Of a DNA stretch of 50,501 nt, positions 1 through 7,346 are shown in pieces (position 1 is the first letter of the stretch; the number at the start of each line of letters is the position of its first letter). The notes beneath the pieces were generated by a model. That model had not been told where the DNA came from, did not search any database, and was given only the letters and a program-made list of their open reading frames with translations. Both the position numbers and the translations under genes were made by a program. The DNA comes from an uncultured Oscillospiraceae bacterium (GTDB lineage Bacteria > Bacillota > Clostridia > Oscillospirales > Oscillospiraceae), in NCBI GenBank assembly GCA_910584285.1, contig CAJTYK010000011.1, positions 1 to 50,501 of the forward strand. Direction: 5' to 3'.

Positions 1-203
1 GCCAGCCCAACCTGAACCTGCTGTTCAACTACAATATGCCCTTCCGGGCCATCGCCAAGATGACCGGCGGCATCTGTTCCATGGAGATGGCGGAGGGTAT
101 CCTCACCATCGTCAACGGCCACTTCTTCAAGGGCCTGGGGGCCGTCATCGGCGGCTTCTTCCGCGCCGGCAAGAAGCGCAAGGCGGCAAACGCCATGAAA
201 TAA
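1..203 (+). CDS. C-terminal end of a gene entering from the left; probable GH3 beta-glucosidase tail
   Basis: Only the last 66 codons are present (frame from base 3, stop TAA at 201-203). The peptide contains NYNMPFRAIAKMTGG followed by a hydrophobic stretch with VNGHFFKGLG and a basic tail. From memory this resembles the C-terminal extension of some Clostridia family-3 beta-glucosidases, but no catalytic residue lies in the window, so the family call is weak. A GtrA-like membrane gene follows 13 bp downstream with its own ribosome binding site, so the two may be cotranscribed. The gene is cut by the window edge, not visibly broken. Confidence 0.4.
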   Translation, partial: QPNLNLLFNYNMPFRAIAKMTGGICSMEMAEGILTIVNGHFFKGLGAVIGGFFRAGKKRKAANAMK

Positions 204-216
204 GGGAGGAACGGAC

Positions 217-801
217 ATGAAATTCTGGAACGATTTTGCGGAAAAGCATCCGAAGGCCGCCAAGTGGATCCGGGAGGGCGGGCTGTTCGTCATCGTCAGC
301 AACCTGATCACGGTGATGAAGTATTTCATCCTCCTGGGCCTGCCCTATGCGTTTGCTGACCTGGCCGGGGTAGAGTTCGGCTGGCCGGGCATCCCCGTCA
401 ACTTGTTCGGGGTGGACTTCGACTGGAACATCTTCGGCTATGCTGTGAAGTATAACGACGCGGGGCAGGTGATCGTGGGCGGCGGTCTGGGCTATTTCGT
501 CGCCTATATGATCGCCATGGGCATCGGGGAGATCATCAACTTCCCCATCCAGAAAAATTTTGTGTTCCGCAGCAAGGGAAACCTGGGCAAGCAGATCGTG
601 TGGTACGTGCTGGCGTTTATCGTCATCAACTGCATCGTCAACTCCATCAACTGCGTCTGGACGGCGGTGGCCGGGCTGTTTGTTCCCGCCTTCGTCTACA
701 ACATCGGCACCGTCATTCTCCAGGGCGGCATCTCCATGGTGATCTTCTTCTTCGTCAACAAGATCATCTTCCCCGAGGGGGAGGCAAATAAACGTACATA
801 A
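217..801 (+). CDS. GtrA-like family integral membrane protein
   Basis: A 194-residue membrane protein with four predicted spans (about residues 22-46, 86-108, 127-148 and 158-184). The NFPIQKNFVFR segment after span 2 matches the conserved loop of GtrA-like proteins, which move or present undecaprenyl-linked sugars for cell-surface glycosylation. Family members usually have about 120-150 residues; here a longer loop (residues 47-85) separates spans 1 and 2. The ATG is preceded by GGGAGGA at 204-210. It follows the upstream gene closely and ends just before a 16-bp hairpin, so it is probably the last gene of its transcript. The transported sugar cannot be told from sequence. Confidence 0.8.
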   Translation: MKFWNDFAEKHPKAAKWIREGGLFVIVSNLITVMKYFILLGLPYAFADLAGVEFGWPGIPVNLFGVDFDWNIFGYAVKYNDAGQVIVGGGLGYFVAYMIAMGIGEIINFPIQKNFVFRSKGNLGKQIVWYVLAFIVINCIVNSINCVWTAVAGLFVPAFVYNIGTVILQGGISMVIFFFVNKIIFPEGEANKRT

Positions 802-806
802 AAGAC

Positions 807-845
807 TGGCTAAGCAGGGAAGATGTGTCCTTCCCTGCTTAGCCA
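807..845 (+). terminator. 16-bp perfect stem-loop after the GtrA-like gene
   Basis: The arms at 807-822 and 830-845 are perfectly complementary around a 7-nt loop. No T-run follows, so it is a transcript-end hairpin rather than a textbook intrinsic terminator. Confidence 0.6.
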
Positions 846-871
846 ATCAAGGGGCTTAAGTTTGACAAGGC

Positions 872-911
872 GCATTTTCGCAGGAATACTTTGTGTATTT
901 CAAGAAAATGC
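872..911. repeat. Imperfect hairpin upstream of a gene remnant
   Basis: GCATTTTC (872-879) pairs with GAAAATGC (904-911), and an inner AATAC/GTATT pair sits between them. The hairpin lies between a terminator and a gene remnant and may be the end of a former mobile element; this is inference. Confidence 0.35.
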
Positions 912-942
912 AACGCAGTATGGCGGAAAAAGACCCGTCCAG

Positions 943-1164
943 ACGGCATTTGAGGTTGTGAATGCCCATCCAACTGAGCGGGGACTGCTGGAGTTTTGTA
1001 AGACGCCCCGCACGCGTAAGGAAATTGTAAAATCCTTGGGGATAGCCTCATCTCAGTACGCCATCCGACGCTATTTAGAGCCGCTGGTCACCTCTGGCAC
1101 TATTTCCATATCGATCCCAGATCGGCCCAAGAACCCGAAGCAGACCTATCAAACAAATCTATGA
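943..1164 (+). pseudogene. Remnant: C-terminal winged-helix part of an AlbA/Schlafen-type ATP-binding protein
   Basis: About 73 codons encode a peptide with LLEFCKTPRTRKEIVKSLG, then YLEPLVTSGTI and a short PKNPKQTY end. This pattern is typical of the C-terminal winged-helix domain of putative AAA-4 (AlbA_2, Schlafen-like) regulators, which are normally 400-500 residues. The open frame runs back to an ATG at 823, but that codon lies inside the upstream hairpin and the residues before about 943 fit no family, so I treat them as chance. No ribosome binding site or N-terminal domain is visible. It is most likely debris from a larger gene. Confidence 0.5.
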
Positions 1165-1244
1165 TGCCACGTTTTTGAATATTGGGTTATGGGTAATCAT
1201 CGCTAACATTGTGGTTTAACGAATCTCATAGACCCGCAATCAGC

Positions 1245-1277
1245 AAAAGACCGGCACCCACAGCGGGATGCCGGTCT
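1245..1277 (-). terminator. Terminator of the short spoIIID-like gene
   Basis: The 9-bp stem 1248-1256 / 1269-1277 is followed on the minus strand by TTTT (1248-1245). It lies 15 bp past the stop codon of the truncated spoIIID-like gene, so that short gene has a normal transcript end. Confidence 0.65.
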
Positions 1278-1291
1278 CATCAGCTACTTGA

Positions 1292-1441
1292 TTATCCAGA
1301 TGTACCGTTCTGTTTTATGATATCCATATGTACCGTAGATTTGCTGATGCCAAACCGGTTGGCGGCGCTGCGGACCGTGGCCTTGTTCTCAATAATGTAC
1401 AGCGCCAGCTCCTGCGCGCGCTCCTCCATGTTACCCTTCAC
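1292..1441 (-). CDS. Truncated SpoIIID-like sporulation regulator (49 aa)
   Basis: Minus-strand GTG at 1441-1439 opens a 49-residue frame that ends in TAA at 1294-1292. It contains MEERAQELALYIIEN, then KATVRSAANRFGISKSTVH, closely matching the helix-turn-helix half of SpoIIID, the mother-cell transcription factor of sporulation. GGGGAG lies about 9 bp upstream of the GTG. SpoIIID is normally 80-95 residues; here the protein stops soon after the recognition helix and lacks the C-terminal basic helix needed for strong DNA binding. A terminator follows at once, so no lost second half lies nearby in another frame. It is either a decayed extra copy or a minimal variant; the host probably has a full-length gene elsewhere. 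Confidence 0.75.
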   Translation of the reverse strand: MKGNMEERAQELALYIIENKATVRSAANRFGISKSTVHMDIIKQNGTSG

Positions 1442-1633
1442 TGACAACACTCCCCACTGAGCTGTTGAGCTGTGCGGGGCTTCCGGGCCTGCGCCTGCCC
1501 GGCGCCCTCACTGGCAGATGTATATGCGGCGGCGGGGCGGATTAGTATCAAACAGCGGGGATTCAAGGCTTGCCCTCGCCTTTTTTCACGGCTGTGGACC
1601 GGGGGCGGCAGGGTTTTTTGGCCTATCTGATTC

Positions 1634-1663
1634 TTGACAAACAGGGAGAAAAAACCATATAAT
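1634..1663 (+). promoter_or_regulatory. Sigma-A promoter of the serC-serA unit
   Basis: TTGACA (1634-1639), 18-bp spacer, TATAAT (1658-1663): both boxes are perfect. The start would be near 1670, giving a leader of about 50 nt before serC with no visible riboswitch. Confidence 0.85.
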
Positions 1664-1718
1664 ATGTCCAATACGCTAAAGCAGTAAATTTCAGCGGATT
1701 AATGAGGAGGATGTCACC

Positions 1719-2804
1719 ATGGGAACTCAGCGCGTCTACAACTTTTCGGCTGGCCCGTCCATGCTGCCCCTGGAGGTGCTGGAGCGGGCGGGAAGCGAGA
1801 TCACCAACTACCAGGGCTCCGGTATGTCCGTGATGGAGATGAGCCACCGCTCCAAGGTATTCCAAAAGATCTTTGACGACACCAAGGCTAACTTCATCCG
1901 GCTGTTCCACGTGCCCGACAACTATAAGGTGCTGTTTTTGCAGGGCGGGGCCTCCAGCCAGTTCTCCATGGTGCCGCTGAACCTCATCGGCAAGACCGGT
2001 AAGGCGGACTACGCCGTCACCGGCAACTTCGCCAACATCGCCTATAAAGAGGCCAAGAAGTACGGCACCATCAATCTGGCCGCCTCCAGCGAGGACAAGA
2101 ACCACACCTATATCCCCCAGCAGGAGCAGCTCAAGCTGGATCCCCAGGCCAGCTACTTCTACTACTGCGCCAACAACACCATTTACGGCACTGAGTGGCA
2201 GTACGTGCCCGACACGGGGGACGTGCCCATCGTGTGCGATATGTCGTCTGACTTTCTGTCCCGGCCGGTGGATGTGTCCAAGTACGGCATTATTTTCGGC
2301 GGTGCCCAGAAGAACCTGGCCCCGGCAGGTCTCACCATCGCCATTGTCCGGGAGGATCTGGCGGGCCACGAGCTGCCCTATACCCCGCTGATGATGAACT
2401 ACAAGACCATGATCGACAAGGACTCCATGTACAACACGCCCCCCTGCTGGTGTATCTATATGCTGGGGCTGGTGCTGGAGTGGCTGGACAGCAAAGGCGG
2501 CGTAGAGGGCATGGAGCAGATCAAGCACAGCAAGGCCGCCCTGCTGTACCATGTGCTGGACAACTCCAAGCTGTTCACCTGCGCGGCGGAGAAGGCCAGC
2601 CGGTCGGATATGAACGTCACCTTCCGTTCCGCCAGCGAGGAGCTGGACGCCAAGTTTGTCAAGGAGGCCACCGAGGCGGGCTTCACCAACCTGAAGGGCC
2701 ACCGGAACGTGGGCGGTATGCGGGCGTCTATCTACAACGCCATGCCTGTGGAGGGCGTGGAAAAGCTGGCGGACTTCATCAAGGCATTCGACCGAAATAA
2801 CTGA
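1719..2804 (+). CDS. serC: Phosphoserine aminotransferase
   Basis: This PLP enzyme of the cytoplasmic serine pathway converts 3-phosphohydroxypyruvate and glutamate to phosphoserine and 2-oxoglutarate. The 361-residue length is normal for the family. It opens with the typical NFSAGPSMLP, has the phosphate-binding LQGGASSQF, and carries the PLP lysine K198 in GGAQKNLAPAG. GAGGAGG lies 10-16 bp before the ATG. A strong promoter lies at 1634-1663. A GNAT gene and serA follow on the same strand with gaps of 13 and 25 bp, so the first and second steps of serine synthesis are coexpressed. No serB lies in the window. Confidence 0.97.
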   Translation: MGTQRVYNFSAGPSMLPLEVLERAGSEITNYQGSGMSVMEMSHRSKVFQKIFDDTKANFIRLFHVPDNYKVLFLQGGASSQFSMVPLNLIGKTGKADYAVTGNFANIAYKEAKKYGTINLAASSEDKNHTYIPQQEQLKLDPQASYFYYCANNTIYGTEWQYVPDTGDVPIVCDMSSDFLSRPVDVSKYGIIFGGAQKNLAPAGLTIAIVREDLAGHELPYTPLMMNYKTMIDKDSMYNTPPCWCIYMLGLVLEWLDSKGGVEGMEQIKHSKAALLYHVLDNSKLFTCAAEKASRSDMNVTFRSASEELDAKFVKEATEAGFTNLKGHRNVGGMRASIYNAMPVEGVEKLADFIKAFDRNN

Positions 2805-2817
2805 AAGAAGGACAATA

Positions 2818-3351
2818 ATGTTTGTCACACGGGTTATCACCCAGGATCATAAGGACGATATCCGGCTCAAAAATTACCCTTTCAAGCTGTTCGGACTGCT
2901 GCTGCCGTCCTACAACAACGGCAAGTGGGAGCATACAGAACTGCTGTTTCCAGCGGAAAACGTCACCGAGATGTGCTTCCCGGACGAGAACTACGACTAT
3001 GAGGAGATGTCCCAGACCTCCGTTTTCGTGGGAGCGTATGACGGGGAACAGTGCGTAGGGCTGGCCATTTTGCAGGAGGATTTTTTTAAGTATTTGTACC
3101 TGCACGACCTGAAGGTGAACCCGGACTGTCGGGGGCAGGGCGCGGGCAGGCTGCTGATCCAGGCATGCAAGGAGCTGGCCGTCCAAAAGGGCTACAAGGG
3201 TCTGTACACCCAGGGGCAGGACAACAACCTGGGGGCGTGCCGGTTCTACCTGAGCACGGGCTTTGAGATCGGCGGGATCAACACCCACGTCTACAAGGGG
3301 ACCCCCCAGGAGCATAAAAAAGATATCTTTTTCTATTGTAACGGAGAATAA
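2818..3351 (+). CDS. GNAT-family N-acetyltransferase, streptothricin-acetyltransferase-like
   Basis: A 177-residue acetyl-CoA-dependent acetyltransferase. The acetyl-CoA loop is R105-GQGAG-R111 after the beta strand HDLKVNPDC, and QDNN at 134-137 followed by CRFYLSTGF is the usual GNAT motif B. The QDNN..AC.FY...GF.IG..NT pattern is shared with streptothricin acetyltransferases (SatA/Sat4 type), but resistance is not implied; many genomic homologues have unknown amine substrates. AAGGA lies just upstream of the ATG. It is sandwiched between serC and serA, 13 bp after one and 25 bp before the other, so it is expressed with serine synthesis. Whether it acts on a serine-pathway compound is unknown. 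Confidence 0.85.
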   Translation: MFVTRVITQDHKDDIRLKNYPFKLFGLLLPSYNNGKWEHTELLFPAENVTEMCFPDENYDYEEMSQTSVFVGAYDGEQCVGLAILQEDFFKYLYLHDLKVNPDCRGQGAGRLLIQACKELAVQKGYKGLYTQGQDNNLGACRFYLSTGFEIGGINTHVYKGTPQEHKKDIFFYCNGE

Positions 3352-3376
3352 ATTCTGTTTTATGAGGTGAAAAGCC

Positions 3377-4540
3377 ATGTTCCATATTAAAACCATGAAC
3401 AAAATCGCCGCGGTGGGCCTGGAGCGCCTGCCCGCGGACTGCTACACTGTGGGCGACGGCGTAGACAACGAGGACGGCATCCTCGTCCGCTCCGCCAAGC
3501 TCCACGACTACGCCTTCCCCGCCAACCTGCTGGGCATCGCCCGGGCCGGGGCCGGGGTGAACAACATCCCCATCGACAAGTGCTCTGAGGCGGGCATCGT
3601 GGTATTCAACACCCCCGGCGCCAACGCCAACGCCGTGAAGGAGCTGGTGATCTGCGCCATGCTGCTCTCCTCCCGGGACGTGGTGGGCGGCGCGGAGTGG
3701 GTGAAGGCCCAGGCCGCCTCCGGCGTGGAGGTGGCCGACGTGGTGGAGAAGGGCAAGTCCGCCTTCGTGGGCCCGGAGCTGTACCGCAAGACCCTGGGCG
3801 TGGTGGGCCTGGGCGCCATCGGGGCCCTGGTGGCCAACATCGCCCTGTCCCTGGGCATGGAGGTGTACGGCTACGATCCCTACCTGTCGGTGGACGCCGC
3901 CCTGCGGCTGGATCGCCACATCAAGGTGGTGAAGGAGCTGGACACGCTGTACGCCAACTCCGACTACGTGACCCTCCACCTGCCCTACATGGACGCCACG
4001 AAGGACACCATCAACGCCGCCGCCCTCGCCAAGATGAAGGACGGGGTGCGCCTCATCAACCTGGCCCGGGGCGGACTGGTGAACGACGACGATCTCATCG
4101 CCGCCTTGGAGTCCGGCAAGGTGGCCTGCTACGCCACCGACTTCCCAGACAACAAGCTGGTGGCCGCCCCCCATGTAGTGGCCCTGCCCCACCTGGGGGC
4201 CTCCACCCCGGAGAGCGAGGACAACTGCGCGGTGATGGCCGCCGACCAGCTCCGGGATTTCTTGGAGAACGGCAACATCAAGAACTCCGTCAACTTCCCC
4301 AACGTGATTATGGAGCGTTCCGGCGCCCAGCGCCTGTGCGTGATCCACCGGAACGTCCCCGCGGTCATCGCCCAGATCACCACCCAGCTGGGCGCGGACG
4401 GGGTGAACGTGGAGAACATGACCAACAAGTCCAAGGGGGAGTACGCCTACACCATGGTGGACGCAGGCTCCAAGGTGGACGAGAGCGTCATCGAGGATAT
4501 CCGCAAGGTGCCCGGCGTGATCCGGATGCGGGTGATCTGA
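3377..4540 (+). CDS. serA: D-3-phosphoglycerate dehydrogenase with ACT domain
   Basis: Catalyses the first committed step of serine synthesis, oxidising 3-phosphoglycerate to 3-phosphohydroxypyruvate with NAD+. The 387-residue protein is the short type: catalytic and NAD-binding domains (about 1-310) and a C-terminal ACT domain (about 317-387) likely to sense serine. The nucleotide loop is GLGAIG (144-149), the substrate arginine is R231 in LARGG, and the catalytic histidine is H272 in LPHLGAST. The usual Asp-Val...Glu-Pro segment reads TDFPDNKL here, as in other short Clostridia homologues from memory. GAGGTG precedes the ATG. It is the last gene of the serC unit and ends before a strong terminator. 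Confidence 0.96.
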   Translation: MFHIKTMNKIAAVGLERLPADCYTVGDGVDNEDGILVRSAKLHDYAFPANLLGIARAGAGVNNIPIDKCSEAGIVVFNTPGANANAVKELVICAMLLSSRDVVGGAEWVKAQAASGVEVADVVEKGKSAFVGPELYRKTLGVVGLGAIGALVANIALSLGMEVYGYDPYLSVDAALRLDRHIKVVKELDTLYANSDYVTLHLPYMDATKDTINAAALAKMKDGVRLINLARGGLVNDDDLIAALESGKVACYATDFPDNKLVAAPHVVALPHLGASTPESEDNCAVMAADQLRDFLENGNIKNSVNFPNVIMERSGAQRLCVIHRNVPAVIAQITTQLGADGVNVENMTNKSKGEYAYTMVDAGSKVDESVIEDIRKVPGVIRMRVI

Positions 4541-4560
4541 CCTGGCCCTGAGCAAGCCAA

Positions 4561-4600
4561 GCGGGCCCTGAACGTTCAAGCGTTCAGGGCCCGCTTTTTT
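4561..4600 (+). terminator. Intrinsic terminator of the serC-serA unit
   Basis: A perfect 14-bp stem (4561-4574 / 4581-4594) with a 6-nt loop and TTTTTT (4595-4600). It separates serA from the convergent kinase gene. Confidence 0.92.
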
Positions 4601-4618
4601 GACACTCCGGCCCGTACC

Positions 4619-5929
4619 TCACACGGGCATCGCCGCCCGGAGGGTAAAGATCCCGTCCTCCGCCGTAAATTCGCACAGGCCGTGGCAGGTTTGGGTGATG
4701 GTTTGGATGCTGCGGCAGCCATAGCCGTGGCCCTCCCGCTGGGACACGGGCAGCCCGTCCCGCATGGGGATCGTCCCCACGCAGGGGTTTTTGATCTCGA
4801 TCAGCAGCTTGCTGGCCCGGATGCCGCAGAAGCAGCTGATCCACCGCCGATTTTCGTCCAGGGCGCCGGCGGCGGCCAGGGCGTTCTCCAGGCCGTTGGA
4901 CAGCAGGGCGCACAGCTCGATGTCCGGGATACTCAGCATGGGGGGCAGCTCAGCCTTCACCGTCAGCCGGACGTCCAGCCGCTCCGCCCGATCCGAGAAC
5001 GCGGAGCAGAGCAGGTTGACCAGCTCGTTGTCGCAGAACCGTTTGGGCGTGACGGACTCGATGCCGCTTTGCACCTCGCTGATGTACTCCTGGGCCTGCT
5101 GAACTTTGCCCTCGGCCAGAAAGGCGTTGAGAACGGTCAGGTGGTGGCGCATGTCGTGGCGGTAAAGGGCGGACTGGCTCTCCGAGCGGCGCAGGGCGGC
5201 CAGCTCCTTCTCCGCCTGTTTGAGCTGGGTGGACAGCAGGGAGCTCTGCATCTGGGTCTGGCTGTGCTGCTGGAGCTGCTGGCGGTAGGCGGTAGTATAG
5301 GCCATGTAGAGCAGGCCCACCACCGTAGGGAGGGTCTCCGCCACCACCTGCCCGGTGGAGTATGTGATGTTGGGAGAGAGGATCTCGGCGTAGAGCAGGT
5401 TGATGCGGGTGGCAACGGTATAGTCATAGATGTAGTAGAGGACGGGCAAGCAGCTAAAGAGAAGCAGGGATTTTCGGGACTCGGTTATGGTGTCCCGGGC
5501 GGAGGGCACGAAATACCGGAGCAGAAAGACAAAAATGGGGGCGATGGTAACGGAATAGACAATCTGCCCCACCAGCGCCGAGCCGGTGGCTGCGGCGGTG
5601 ACAATGCCGGTGCAGCGGGGGAGCTGGCAGCAGAGATAGGCGGCGCAGACGCTGACCAGCGAGATATCCACCGGCTTTTTCAGCCCAAAAATCAGGAGCA
5701 GCAGCAGCGGAAGATGAACCATCAGCGGATAGAGCCGCTTTGTCGCGTCCAGCCCCCATACCAGCCAGGATGCGGTTTGAACGGCCAGAAAAACGGGACA
5801 CAGCGCAAATAGCAGGACGCACTCGCGCCCGGATTTGCAGCCCCCGGCGATGGCTACGCTCAGAGCCGCGCCAAAAAAGAACACCAGGCCGGCGTTGACC
5901 CCGCCAAGGATATCTACCAGACTCATCAT
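4619..5929 (-). CDS. GHKL-type sensor histidine kinase (AgrC-like)
   Basis: A 436-residue membrane kinase. About six hydrophobic spans fill residues 1-210, a coiled segment runs from 215 to 250, the phospho-accepting H258 lies in YRHDMRHH, and a GHKL ATPase fold with an N-box near LLSNGLENAL completes the C-terminus. This layout is that of AgrC/VirS/CitS-type kinases that often sense peptides. The start overlaps the stop of the upstream LytTR regulator by 4 bp (ATGA), so the pair is translationally coupled. No AgrB-like protease or signal-peptide gene lies nearby, so the ligand is unknown. Confidence 0.88.
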   Translation of the reverse strand: MMSLVDILGGVNAGLVFFFGAALSVAIAGGCKSGRECVLLFALCPVFLAVQTASWLVWGLDATKRLYPLMVHLPLLLLLIFGLKKPVDISLVSVCAAYLCCQLPRCTGIVTAAATGSALVGQIVYSVTIAPIFVFLLRYFVPSARDTITESRKSLLLFSCLPVLYYIYDYTVATRINLLYAEILSPNITYSTGQVVAETLPTVVGLLYMAYTTAYRQQLQQHSQTQMQSSLLSTQLKQAEKELAALRRSESQSALYRHDMRHHLTVLNAFLAEGKVQQAQEYISEVQSGIESVTPKRFCDNELVNLLCSAFSDRAERLDVRLTVKAELPPMLSIPDIELCALLSNGLENALAAAGALDENRRWISCFCGIRASKLLIEIKNPCVGTIPMRDGLPVSQREGHGYGCRSIQTITQTCHGLCEFTAEDGIFTLRAAMPV

Positions 5930-6651
5930 TCTGTCGTCCCTCCCCGATCAAACAGCAGCGCCAGATAATCCTTGTGGAGCTGCGGGTATAACAGCCTGGA
6001 CACGGGGATCTCCTTTCCCGTGAAGGTGACAATGTGGCTGGAGGAAAACTCCGCCGCCTGGAGCATATTGACGATATAGGAGCGGTGCACCCGCATAAAC
6101 TCCGGCCGGATCAGCAGCAGATCCTCATACTCCTTCAGCGAACCGGCCACCTCCCGCACCCCGCCGTTTGTCAGGTTGAAGTACAGCCGCTTCCCAATGA
6201 CCTCCACAAAGGCCAGCTGGGAGAAGGGGACGCGGACAATGGTGGTTCCGGTTTTCAGAACCAGGGCCTCCCGGGGCCGCTGCTCCCGGAGGTACAGCTC
6301 ATCCAGCAGCCGAAACAGCCGCTTCCGGTTCACCGGCTTGAGCAGGTAGTCCAGGGTGTGCACCCGGTAGCTCTCGCAGGCGAACTCGGGGGACGAGGTG
6401 AGAAACACGATATCCGCAGCGCCGTCGAAGGTTCGCAGCTCCCGGGCTGCGGCCATGCCGTCCACCGTGGGCATGATCACGTCCAGCAGGTACAGCGTGA
6501 ACCGCTCCCGCCGGGCCACCTCCAGCAGCTCCACCGCACTGGAGAACATACGCCTGGGCAGGGGGAGCTGCCGCTCCGCCTCCCAATCGTCCAGGAGACC
6601 GGCGATGGCGTCCAGGCTTTCGTCCTCATCATCGCATACCGCGAGATACAT
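5926..6651 (-). CDS. LytTR-family response regulator
   Basis: Partner of the adjacent GHKL kinase. With the start at 6651 the protein has 241 residues: a receiver domain (about 1-120, acidic D7/D8, phospho-acceptor D57 in LLDVIMP, lysine in LLKPV) and a LytTR DNA-binding domain (about 145-240, with FMRVHRSYIVN). I chose ATG 6651 because GGGAGGA lies 6 bp upstream and the residues that follow are the usual first strand of a receiver; the open frame extends 27 codons further without homology. LytTR regulators bind paired direct repeats upstream of targets; none was recognised here. Confidence 0.9.
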   Translation of the reverse strand: MYLAVCDDEDESLDAIAGLLDDWEAERQLPLPRRMFSSAVELLEVARRERFTLYLLDVIMPTVDGMAAARELRTFDGAADIVFLTSSPEFACESYRVHTLDYLLKPVNRKRLFRLLDELYLREQRPREALVLKTGTTIVRVPFSQLAFVEVIGKRLYFNLTNGGVREVAGSLKEYEDLLLIRPEFMRVHRSYIVNMLQAAEFSSSHIVTFTGKEIPVSRLLYPQLHKDYLALLFDRGGTTE

Positions 6652-6692
6652 ACCGGTTCCTCCCTTCAAAAATACACGTTCATCCGATGTTA

Positions 6693-6701
6693 ATTGTACC
6701 A
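6693..6701 (-). promoter_or_regulatory. Likely extended -10 promoter of the LytTR/GHKL pair
   Basis: Minus-strand TGGTACAAT fits an extended -10. No convincing -35 box lies 16-18 bp upstream. Confidence 0.45.
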
Positions 6702-6782
6702 CAAAAGGGGACGGCTGAGAAGCCATCCCCACAGCATTTTAAGGTCAAGTTTCCGCATTTCGCGCCCCTTCGCGCAAAGAGA

Positions 6783-6806
6783 GGGAGGGCCTTGAAAGGC
6801 CCTCCC
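6783..6806 (-). terminator. Hairpin after the Cys/His-repeat gene
   Basis: A 10-bp perfect stem (6783-6792 / 6797-6806) with a 4-nt loop. A weak T-rich stretch (TCTCTTT) follows on the minus strand. Confidence 0.55.
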
Positions 6807-6827
6807 CGTTTCTCCATCAGGTTGTGC

Positions 6828-7229
6828 TCACCAGCCGCAGTGATGGCCGCCGCCATGGCAGCCGCCGGAGGTCTGAGTATACCACCCGCAGCTCCCGCTG
6901 CAGTAGCCGGCGGCGTGGTTGGCCCCGCAGTACAGGGTGCCGTCGTGATAGTGGCGGCCCGCCAGCGTGCAGCCCTCCACCGGGCACAGGGGCAGGCAGG
7001 CCCCGTCGCACCAGCCGTTGGCGTGGTTGTAGCCGCAATAGAGGACGCCGTCGTGATAGTGACGGCCCGCCACCTCACAGTCCTCCACGGGGCACACCGC
7101 GCACTGGTAGGTTCTGGCCTGCGCCCTCACGCCCCGGCCGTGGCCGCCGTGGGCAAAGGCGGCTGGAATCAGCAGGGAGACGGCGCACAGGGCGCACAGC
7201 AGGGAAACCAGGAATTTTTTCAGAGACAT
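6828..7229 (-). CDS. Secreted Cys/His-rich protein with two 36-residue repeats
   Basis: A 133-residue protein with a signal peptide (residues 1 to about 26, cleavage near AAFA-HGG). The mature part has two copies of a 36-residue unit: CPVE-x-C-x2-AGRHYHDG, then LYCG-x-NHA-x-G-x-C-x-G-x-C. Each unit carries five cysteines plus histidines, and the tail is also rich in His and Cys. The repeats are 108 bp apart in DNA and have diverged at synonymous sites, so the duplication is not recent. Such spacing suggests metal binding or multiple disulfides at the cell surface, but I do not recognise the family. GGAGGT lies 9 bp before the ATG; it has its own promoter and terminator. Confidence 0.75.
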   Translation of the reverse strand: MSLKKFLVSLLCALCAVSLLIPAAFAHGGHGRGVRAQARTYQCAVCPVEDCEVAGRHYHDGVLYCGYNHANGWCDGACLPLCPVEGCTLAGRHYHDGTLYCGANHAAGYCSGSCGWYTQTSGGCHGGGHHCGW

Positions 7230-7288
7230 GATGGTTCTACCTCCAAATAATTTTTGATAGGATTGGGTGCTTGACTATTGCTATCGTC

Positions 7289-7317
7289 ATTGTAGCACGC
7301 CTCCACAGGAAATGCAA
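7289..7317 (-). promoter_or_regulatory. Promoter of the Cys/His-repeat gene
   Basis: Minus strand: TTGCAT (7317-7312), 17-bp spacer, TACAAT (7294-7289). The gene start is about 50 bp downstream. Confidence 0.65.
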
Positions 7318-7346
7318 TACCCTTTCCAAAAATATTTTGCGGTGGC

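Noticed and set aside
823..942. N-terminal part of the open frame covering the winged-helix remnant
   Set aside because: Its ATG lies in the upstream terminator hairpin and the residues match nothing; only the later part is recognisable.
2818..3351. Antibiotic (streptothricin) resistance gene
   Set aside because: Similarity is at family level only and the gene lies inside a serine-synthesis unit; resistance is not supported.
6921..7086. 108-bp DNA repeat as a possible mobile or CRISPR-like repeat
   Set aside because: It is the coding duplication of the Cys/His-rich protein domain.
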